From assembly GCA_015229095.1 (NCBI GenBank), contig JADGCE010000033.1, forward strand, positions 1 through 18,509: DNA of 18,509 nucleotides, given 5' to 3'. How positions within the stretch are numbered: the first letter of the stretch is position 1; each line of letters starts with the position of its first letter. The stretch is from Magnetococcales bacterium (GTDB taxonomy: Bacteria; Pseudomonadota; Magnetococcia; Magnetococcales; Magnetaquicoccaceae). Below, piece after piece: positions 13,589-18,509 of the stretch. The notes beneath the pieces were generated by a model. That model was given only the letters and a program-made list of their open reading frames with translations, did no database searches and was not told where the DNA came from. Both the position numbers and the translations under genes were made by a program.

Positions 13589-14275
13589 CTACAGCCGTTG
13601 CACGGCCTTCAGCAAGTGATCGGAGGGATGCAGATGGGACTCGGACATGGGATAGAGCATCTGCTCCTCCTTGACGTTGTGTTGCTGCATCACAAACAGC
13701 AGGGTGCCACCCGCCCGCAAAAACTGATCCGCATCGCCGTCGTCGGCGGCCTGGTGCATCTGCCGCATCAAGCCGCGCATCTGCTCATGTTCGGAGCGCA
13801 TGACCATGGTCGGTCCCTGCCGGATGCCGGTTTTTTCTTCAAAGGCGGGAAACAGTCCGTTCTCTTCCATGCGAAAATGGCGCGCCATGGCCACCACAAA
13901 CTGGTAGCACAGAGGGGTCATCCGGGCAACATCCCCATCCTGGGCCGCCCCCTCTGCGGCGGCGTACAGGGTGTCGCAGCGGTGATGATCCTGGGTGAAA
14001 AAATGGGGGATGTTGTTGTGCCGGGCGGCGGGTTCCTGGCGCACCAGCTCGGCCAGCCACAGCTCCGGGCCCTCTTGCAGAGGATGCCAGAGATAGTGAC
14101 CCCACCTTTGTTCTTGCAGATCGGCAAGCAGATGCCCCCCGTCGACGGCCCAGGGCGCAGCCAACTGCACCCTCCGGGATGCGCCGACCGGCAGTGCGTC
14201 CAGGACAGCGATCAGCGCGGCTGACCGTTGGGCAGGGGGTGTGTCAGTCAGATCCAACGTATCCACAATGCGCAT
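13589..14275 (-). CDS. DUF2249-hemerythrin domain fusion protein
   Basis: Hemerythrin-like domains bind O2, or sense O2, NO or iron, through a carboxylate-bridged di-iron site. This 228-residue cytoplasmic protein has an N-terminal DUF2249-like domain (about 1-78, ALIAVLDALPVGASRRV to LQEGPELWLAEL) and a four-helix hemerythrin domain (about 88-228). Candidate iron ligands are His97 or His98 (FFTQDHH), His133 and Glu137 (HFRME), His163 (RSEHEQM), and His199 and Glu203 (HNVKE), in the expected H...HxxxE...H...HxxxE order. It has no signal peptide. It is the first gene of the minus-strand run that continues through lptM and lysA; AGGA about ten bases upstream may serve as ribosome-binding site. 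DUF2249-hemerythrin fusions are often linked to nitrogen-oxide or oxygen metabolism, but nothing nearby fixes the role. Confidence 0.88.
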   Translation of the reverse strand: MRIVDTLDLTDTPPAQRSAALIAVLDALPVGASRRVQLAAPWAVDGGHLLADLQEQRWGHYLWHPLQEGPELWLAELVRQEPAARHNNIPHFFTQDHHRCDTLYAAAEGAAQDGDVARMTPLCYQFVVAMARHFRMEENGLFPAFEEKTGIRQGPTMVMRSEHEQMRGLMRQMHQAADDGDADQFLRAGGTLLFVMQQHNVKEEQMLYPMSESHLHPSDHLLKAVQRL

Positions 14276-14613
14276 CCTCTGTTGTTCCTGGGGAATAGGG
14301 GGGTGTGCAAGGCCGCCGGGGCCCGGAAAGCAGGACGTAACCTAGCACAGTTTTGCCCTCGTCACCAGGAAATCTGTGCAAAACAGCAGAAACGAGCCCA
14401 TTCTCCAGCAGATCTTCAGGGTGCGCGCCTGGTGGCCCATGGTCATCCATCCCCTTTTTCAACCATCCCACCACCCGGCACGGGGTACTTTTTTTTTGCG
14501 ACAGGGTTGCATCTGTTGCAGAGTCAGACTATCCTGACATACAATAAAAAATTTCAGGTTCTGTGAAGCCTGGGATGTGCGAACATTTCACTGTCAACGG
14601 TTATGGGGTGCGC
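14276..14613. promoter_or_regulatory. Divergent intergenic region between hemerythrin and GAPDH genes
   Basis: No gene is seen in these 338 bases. The right end holds a good promoter candidate for the GAPDH gene, listed separately. On the minus strand, an extended -10-like TGCTAGGTT (complement of 14339-14347) could serve the hemerythrin gene, but no -35 match is clear. A T-run at 14489-14497 and A/T-rich DNA at 14540-14556 stand out from the GC-rich surroundings. Confidence 0.45.
14516..14545 (+). promoter_or_regulatory. Predicted sigma70-type promoter of the GAPDH gene
   Basis: A -35-like TTGCAG at 14516-14521 and a -10-like TACAAT at 14540-14545 are separated by 18 bases. The spacer holds a short inverted repeat, GTCAG (14523-14527) and CTGAC (14534-14538), which could be an operator. 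The predicted transcript start is near 14552, giving a leader of about 60 bases. Confidence 0.5.
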
Positions 14614-15855
14614 ATGAAACTCGGTATCAATGGCATGGGTCGTATTGGCAAGCTCTCGCTTTGGCACCATTTGGCGAACAAATCGTTCAGCGAGCTGGTG
14701 GTCAATGTCGGGCGTCCGGTGGGCAAAAGTTTGGCCGATCTGGCCCACGTGGTGGAACATGACAGCACCTATGGCCGTCTCTCCAACTTTTTGTACGGCT
14801 ATCACGGCCACGACCGCTCCGCCATCGAATCGATGGACGAAAGCAGCGGTCGGATGGTGATCAACGGCATTCCCGTGCGCTTTTTGCGCAGCCATCGCAA
14901 TCCACGGGAGATCGGTTGGCGCGACCATGGGGTGCGTCTGGTGGTGGATTGCACCGGTGTCTTTACCGATCCCACCGCCCTGGCCGATGCGAGCGGCGGG
15001 TCGTTGCGGGGACACCTGGATGCCGGGGCCGAAAAGGTCTTGCTCTCCGCGCCCTTCAAGATCAAGACCAGCGGTCTCTCCATGCCCGAAGATGCCGTGA
15101 CGACCGTGCTGGGCATCAACGACGAAATGTATCTGCCCGGTCGGCACAGCCTGATCTCTGCCGCCTCCTGCACCACCACCTGCCTGGCCTACATGATGAA
15201 GCCCATGCTGGACCACTTCGGGGCCGATCGCATTCTCTCGGCCTCCATGGTCACGGTGCATGCCAGCACCAGCAGCCAGGTGGTGCTGGATGCCGTGCCC
15301 TCCGCCCAGGCCAGCGATTTGCGTAAAAATCGCAGCGTGATGAACAATATGATTCTCACCACCACCGGCGCCGCCAAGGCGTTGCGCTTGGTGTTGCCGG
15401 AGATGGCGGATATCGGCATGATGGCAGAGTCCGTGCGGGTGCCCATCTCGGCGGGTTCCCTGATTATTTTGACGCTGAATCTGCAATCGGAGAGCCGGGA
15501 TGCCCCCATCAACCGCACCGACATCAACCAGGTCTACCAGGAGGCCGCCAACGGGGCCTGCGCCGGCCATCTGGCCTTCAGCGGGGAGCAGAATGTCTCT
15601 GCCGACATGATCGGCTTTCCCCTGGCCGCCGCCACCATTGAGGGCACCGAGACCCATACCCGTACCGCCTACACGCGGGTCAACCTGGACCGTATTCCCA
15701 ATCTGCCCCCGGCCGTACAGGAGGCCCTGGCCTCCCACACCCTGGAGGTGCCCGTCACCCAGGCCGTCGTCTACGGCTGGTATGATAACGAAATGGGCAG
15801 TTATGCCAATATGTTGGGCAAACTGACGCTCCACATTGCCGATAAAATCCTATGA
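14614..15855 (+). CDS. gap: Glyceraldehyde-3-phosphate dehydrogenase, long divergent form
   Basis: The protein belongs to the phosphorylating GAPDH family, which interconverts glyceraldehyde-3-phosphate and 1,3-bisphosphoglycerate. It starts with the Rossmann motif LGINGMGRIGKL (3-14). The catalytic segment is SAASCTTTC with Cys186, and the catalytic His216 lies in TVHAST. TTTGAAKALRLVLPE (249-263) and the C-terminal WYDNEMGSYANM (389-400) are family signatures. It is 413 residues against about 335 for the usual enzyme, with extra sequence around 55-85 and 120-135. The usual cofactor-binding Asp after the second beta strand (NDxTD) is replaced by NVGRP (31-35), so preference for NADP is possible. 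The ATG at 14614 has GGGG five bases upstream and places the Rossmann motif at the start. Its stop overlaps an ATG of the tolB frame as ATGA. No pgk or tkt gene is adjacent. Confidence 0.87.
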   Translation: MKLGINGMGRIGKLSLWHHLANKSFSELVVNVGRPVGKSLADLAHVVEHDSTYGRLSNFLYGYHGHDRSAIESMDESSGRMVINGIPVRFLRSHRNPREIGWRDHGVRLVVDCTGVFTDPTALADASGGSLRGHLDAGAEKVLLSAPFKIKTSGLSMPEDAVTTVLGINDEMYLPGRHSLISAASCTTTCLAYMMKPMLDHFGADRILSASMVTVHASTSSQVVLDAVPSAQASDLRKNRSVMNNMILTTTGAAKALRLVLPEMADIGMMAESVRVPISAGSLIILTLNLQSESRDAPINRTDINQVYQEAANGACAGHLAFSGEQNVSADMIGFPLAAATIEGTETHTRTAYTRVNLDRIPNLPPAVQEALASHTLEVPVTQAVVYGWYDNEMGSYANMLGKLTLHIADKIL

Positions 15856-15869
15856 TGGAAGAGATGACC

Positions 15870-17216
15870 ATGACCGCCACACGACAGGGGCCTCCTGCCC
15901 GACTCCGATGGACAACCGTGTTCCTGCTGATGGCAGGGTTGCTGTGGGGCAGCCTGCCCGCCTGGGGCGGTGTCCGCATCGATATCAGCAAGGGGGGGTT
16001 GACCCCGTTGCCCATTGCCGTCCCTGCCTTTGTCAACCTGGGGGGGGATGGCCAGGTGGCCACCTCCGGGGTGATGGGCAGCCAGATAGCCGAGGTGGTC
16101 ACGGCGGATCTGGAACGCTCCGGCCTCTTCCGTCCCATCAGTCGCAGCGCGTTTCTGCAAATGCCGGACAGTCTGTGGAAGAGCGGTCCCCAGTTTCGTG
16201 ACTGGCGCATCATCGGCGCGGAGGCGGTGGTCACCGGGGCCGCCCGCCAGGAGGGGGATCAGGTGGTCGTCGACTTTTTCCTCTATGACGTGTTCCAGGG
16301 GGCGCTGATCGGCAAAGGCAAGCGGTTTACCGCCTCCCAGCGCAATTGGCGGCATGTGGCGCATCGGGTGGCGGATGAGATCTATACCCGTCTGACGGGC
16401 GAAACCGGCTATTTCACCTCCCGCATCGCCTATGTCTCCCAGAAGGGAGAGTCCAAGCGGCTGATCATGATGGATCAGGACAGCGCCAATCCCGTCGAGC
16501 TGACCCATGGGGAGCATCTGGTGCTCACCCCGCGCTTTTCTCCGGACGGAGATAATCTTTTTCATATCTCCTATTCAACCGGTGCGCCCCGCATCTTTCG
16601 CATGGATCTGATCTCCGGCAGCACCAGTCAACAGGGGGAATATCCCGGCCTCAACAGTGCCCCGGCCTGGGCTCCGGACGGCAAGCGCATGGCCCTGACC
16701 CTGAGTATGGATGGCAACCCGGAGATCTACGTGAAGGATGTGGGGGTTGGTCAGCCCGTGCGTCTGACCAACCACGCGGCGATCGACACCTCCCCCTCCT
16801 GGTCCCCGGATGGGCGGCGGATTGTCTTCAACTCCGACCGGGCCGGTTCGCCACAGCTCTATGTCATGGGCGCCGGCGGGGGCGAGCCTCGTCGTATCAC
16901 CTTTGAGGGCAACTACAATGCGGCGCCGGCCTGGTCGCCCAGGGGGGATCTGATCGCTTTTGTCCACGGTGGTGGCGGGCGTTTTCGTATCGCCGTCGTC
17001 ACCCCGGAGGGCAAAAACATGCGGGTTTTGACCGACTCCTGGATGGATGAATCCCCCACCTGGTCTCCCAATGGTCGGGTGATTCTCTTTTCGCGGCAGC
17101 AGGGCAGTCGTTCACAACTTTACAGTATCGATCTGACAGGCTATAATGAGAGGCTGGTGCCGGTGGGAGGGGATGCCGAGGGATCTGATCCCTCCTGGTC
17201 CCCCTTGATTCGTTAA
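15870..17216 (+). CDS. tolB: Tol-Pal system protein TolB
   Basis: TolB is a periplasmic beta-propeller protein that shuttles between Pal and TolA during outer-membrane constriction at division. The 448-residue product has a signal peptide (positively charged start, hydrophobic WTTVFLLMAGLLWGSLP). An N-terminal alpha/beta domain contains IAEVVTADLERSGLF and WRIIGAEAVVTG. A six-bladed propeller follows, with repeated blade motifs such as PRFSPDG, PAWAPDGKRMAL, PSWSPDGRRIVF, PAWSPRGDLIAF, PTWSPNGRVILF and a final PSWSP. The ATG at 15870 has GGAAGAG six bases upstream and gives a basic signal-peptide start. A start at 15852, overlapping the gap stop, would add MMEEMT and is less likely. tolQRA are not upstream here; a GAPDH gene takes that place. 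Confidence 0.96.
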   Translation: MTATRQGPPARLRWTTVFLLMAGLLWGSLPAWGGVRIDISKGGLTPLPIAVPAFVNLGGDGQVATSGVMGSQIAEVVTADLERSGLFRPISRSAFLQMPDSLWKSGPQFRDWRIIGAEAVVTGAARQEGDQVVVDFFLYDVFQGALIGKGKRFTASQRNWRHVAHRVADEIYTRLTGETGYFTSRIAYVSQKGESKRLIMMDQDSANPVELTHGEHLVLTPRFSPDGDNLFHISYSTGAPRIFRMDLISGSTSQQGEYPGLNSAPAWAPDGKRMALTLSMDGNPEIYVKDVGVGQPVRLTNHAAIDTSPSWSPDGRRIVFNSDRAGSPQLYVMGAGGGEPRRITFEGNYNAAPAWSPRGDLIAFVHGGGGRFRIAVVTPEGKNMRVLTDSWMDESPTWSPNGRVILFSRQQGSRSQLYSIDLTGYNERLVPVGGDAEGSDPSWSPLIR

Positions 17217-17243
17217 GCCTGGATTGCCGTTGCGGCCATTCCT

Positions 17244-17280
17244 GGGGGAGGCGGTTTACCCCCTCCCCCCCCTTTTCCTT
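17244..17280 (+). terminator. Terminator-like hairpin after tolB
   Basis: The arms GGGGGAGG (17244-17251) and CCTCCCCC (17262-17269) enclose a ten-base loop. They are followed by CCC and then TTTTCCTTTT. The pyrimidine tail is interrupted by CC, so termination may be partial. It lies 27 bases after the tolB stop and would separate tolB from pal transcription. Confidence 0.5.
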
Positions 17281-17281
17281 T

Positions 17282-17300
17282 TGATAGTTTTTTACTATCA
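17282..17300. other. Short A/T-rich hairpin next to palindromic repeat
   Basis: The perfect 7-base arms TGATAGT (17282-17288) and ACTATCA (17294-17300) enclose a loop of five T. It touches the start of palindromic repeat copy C. It could be a second weak terminator stem or part of the repeat's insertion site. Confidence 0.4.
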
Positions 17301-17305
17301 GGGGT

Positions 17306-17373
17306 CCAGGGGGATTATCCCCCTGGCGGGGTCCAGGGGCGGAGCCCCTGGTGGGGCCGGGGGCAAAGCCCCC
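17306..17373 (+). repeat. Palindromic repeat, copy C (three tandem hairpins)
   Basis: Three perfect hairpins follow each other. The first has arms CCAGGGGGAT and ATCCCCCTGG around one T (17306-17326). The second has CCAGGGGC and GCCCCTGG around GGA (17333-17351). The third has GGGGGC and GCCCCC around AAA (17359-17373). The spacers are CGGGGT and TGGGGCC. This is the cleanest copy of the family in the window and lies between tolB and pal. Confidence 0.85.
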
Positions 17374-17396
17374 AAGACCGTGCGTATATTAAGGAG

Positions 17397-17423
17397 CCAG
17401 GATCCGTTGCCAACGGCGCCTGG
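17397..17423 (+). promoter_or_regulatory. Stem-loop in the pal leader
   Basis: Arms CCAGG-AT-CCGTT and AACGG-CG-CCTGG pair around the loop GCC, with a symmetric two-base internal loop. It lies 35 bases before the pal start. A -10-like TATATT is at 17385-17390, but no good -35 precedes it; the -35 position would fall in the repeat's third hairpin. No T-run follows, so this is a leader structure rather than a terminator. Function unknown. Confidence 0.35.
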
Positions 17424-17458
17424 CGGGTTGATTTTTCCATGACAAAGTGAGGTTTTCC

Positions 17459-18001
17459 ATGAATCGTTCTCGTTGGTTGGCGGTTGCTTTATTGTCCTTG
17501 TCCCTGGGTCTGTTGTCGGGCTGCGGTTCCACCCCCAAGGGTGATGAGGCTGGTGCGGATGGTGCGGATGGCAAGGGGGTGGGACGGCTGGGTGGCTCTT
17601 CGGCCAACCTGAATGATCCTTCCCGGGCGGGCAGTGGCGCGGGTGGCTATCGGTTTGATGTCAACGTGGAGCCGGAGCATCGCATCTATTTTGACTACAA
17701 TTCGGCCCTGATCAACGACCGGTCGGCCCAGGTGTTGGCCCACAATGCCGGCTGGATTTTGGCCCACGGTCCCAAGGGGACGATCACCATCGAGGGACAT
17801 TGCGACGAGCGGGGCACCCGTGAGTTCAACCTGGCCCTGGGTCAACAGCGGGCCGATGCCGCCGTGCGTTTTCTGGTGGCGCAGGGGATGCCGGCCAACC
17901 GGTTGAAGGCGGTCTCCTTCGGCAAAGAGAAGCCTTTGGTGCCCTCCCATGATGATTCGGCCTGGAGCAAAAACCGCCGCGTTGAGATCACCTTGCGTTA
18001 A
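17459..18001 (+). CDS. pal: Peptidoglycan-associated lipoprotein Pal
   Basis: Pal is an outer-membrane lipoprotein that binds peptidoglycan and TolB, tying the outer membrane to the wall. The 180-residue product has a signal peptide ending in the lipobox LLSGC with lipidated Cys22. A Gly/Asp/Ala-rich linker occupies 23-65. The OmpA-like domain (about 72-178) has RIYFDYNSALI, IEGHCDERGTREFNLALGQQ (111-130), RLKAVSFGKEKP and the terminal KNRRVEI. The conserved peptidoglycan-binding Asp (Asp116) and Arg (Arg131) are in place. ATG 17459 has GTGAGG six bases upstream; the in-frame GTG at 17447 lies inside that ribosome-binding site. cpoB starts 20 bases downstream. The 242-base gap from tolB contains a terminator-like hairpin and repeat C. 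Confidence 0.97.
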   Translation: MNRSRWLAVALLSLSLGLLSGCGSTPKGDEAGADGADGKGVGRLGGSSANLNDPSRAGSGAGGYRFDVNVEPEHRIYFDYNSALINDRSAQVLAHNAGWILAHGPKGTITIEGHCDERGTREFNLALGQQRADAAVRFLVAQGMPANRLKAVSFGKEKPLVPSHDDSAWSKNRRVEITLR

Positions 18002-18021
18002 CCTAAGTGGATTGTTCGGCG

Positions 18022-18509
18022 ATGAAAAGCCATGCCACCCTCTCCTCTGCGCGGCGACTGCTGAGGCAGTCGCCGGCCAGAGTCCTGCTCTCCTGTGTTT
18101 TTCTGCTCGCCCTGGCGGCCTGCACCGGCGGCCCCATGGCGCCTGCCCGACAGGCCGACGGTCAGGCAATGCCGGGCATGGCCGAGCAGGAGAGGCCACC
18201 GCAAGAGGCGGAGCACAGGGTGGAACCGGTGGACAACAGCCGGGCGATTCTGTCGGACATGCAGCGGCGTCTGGCCGCCCAGGAGGCGGAGACCCGCATG
18301 CTGCGGGGCAACCTGGAGGTGGTGCAACACGAAAATCAAAAGCTGAAAGAGCAGGTACGGGAAAAGGTTGTGAGCGAGTCGGTTGTGGAGCCGCCGCCCC
18401 CTGCGGCGCAAGCGATTCCGATGCCTGCGGCGCCTGCGGCGGCTCAGCCGGCGGCCCCGGTGCCAGTCGCCCAGCCAGCCGCTCCTCCGACGGCGCCCTC
18501 TGTGGCAGC
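18022..18509 (+). CDS. cpoB: Cell division coordinator CpoB (YbgF), 3' end beyond the window
   Basis: CpoB is a periplasmic TPR protein that links peptidoglycan synthesis to outer-membrane constriction through TolA and PBP1B. The visible 162 residues show an N-terminal export signal with a possible lipobox, LALAAC (Cys34). A predicted coiled coil follows at about 73-114 (SRAILSDMQRRLAAQEAETR, then LRGNLEVVQHENQKLKEQVR). A Pro/Ala-rich linker starts at about 122. The C-terminal TPR domain expected for the family lies past the window edge. Most CpoB proteins are soluble, so lipidation would be a variation. The call rests on position directly after pal plus the coiled-coil and Pro/Ala layout. 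The start is the first ATG after pal; no strong Shine-Dalgarno sequence precedes it. Confidence 0.8.
   Translation, partial: MKSHATLSSARRLLRQSPARVLLSCVFLLALAACTGGPMAPARQADGQAMPGMAEQERPPQEAEHRVEPVDNSRAILSDMQRRLAAQEAETRMLRGNLEVVQHENQKLKEQVREKVVSESVVEPPPPAAQAIPMPAAPAAAQPAAPVPVAQPAAPPTAPSVA

Noticed and set aside
14554..15834. A 426-codon open frame on the minus strand opposite the GAPDH gene
   Set aside because: The product is His/Gly-rich with no family features; the plus strand carries clear GAPDH catalytic motifs.
18397..18509. Repetitive Pro/Ala-coding DNA as a tandem repeat or CRISPR-like array
   Set aside because: There is no fixed unit length or spacer; it is an ordinary Pro/Ala-rich linker in cpoB.
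1..18509. tRNA, rRNA, CRISPR, toxin-antitoxin or phage genes
   Set aside because: Reading both strands, I saw no cloverleaf, ribosomal RNA sequence, regular spaced repeats or phage-like proteins. A tRNA scan and covariance search would be needed to exclude small RNAs fully.

Overview
The window is GC-rich, densely coded DNA from a Gram-negative bacterium of the Pseudomonadota. Evidence for an outer membrane comes from TolB-Pal-CpoB, an LptM-type lipoprotein and a WbpE-like nucleotide-sugar aminotransferase. The GCS2-type glutamate-cysteine ligase fits Alphaproteobacteria and related lineages. The mix of long chemoreceptor, hemerythrin, FimV-like protein and G/C-palindrome repeats resembles Magnetococcales-like genomes. 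That placement is an impression, not a measurement.

Layout from left to right. At 1-37 lies the cut end of a palindromic repeat, followed by coaE (+). A 471-base gene-free leader precedes rho, and rpmE follows rho (+). ogt (-) overlaps the end of rpmE tail to tail and starts 14 bases from divergent gshA (+). A 143-bp MITE-like element sits exactly at the gshA stop. Next on the minus strand are a short FimV-family protein and, upstream of it, a two-domain SagB/ThcOx-type oxidoreductase. A double palindromic repeat separates these from a long minus-strand cluster. Read in transcription order, that cluster is DUF2249-hemerythrin, lptM, lysA, a wbpE-like aminotransferase, a 72-residue Cys/His-rich protein and a large chemoreceptor. 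A 338-base divergent promoter region then leads to a long-form GAPDH (+), which overlaps or nearly abuts tolB (+). A terminator-like hairpin and a third palindromic repeat separate tolB from pal. cpoB (ybgF) begins after pal and runs off the window.

How the genes fit together. TolB, Pal and CpoB belong to the Tol-Pal envelope-constriction system; tolQRA are not in the window. Rho and L31 are transcription and translation housekeeping. CoaE, GshA, LysA and GAPDH are core metabolism. Ogt repairs alkylated DNA. The hemerythrin and the chemoreceptor bracket the lysA cluster and may both respond to oxygen, redox or metal state, but this is inference.

The least explained signals are non-coding. 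Three copies of a tandem-hairpin repeat show compensatory changes in their stems, and the MITE-like element carries a 3-bp apparent target duplication that includes a stop codon. Among proteins, the 72-residue Cys/His protein, the altered tip of the chemoreceptor and the orphan SagB-like enzyme are the ones to examine. No CRISPR array, tRNA, rRNA, prophage or transposase was seen.
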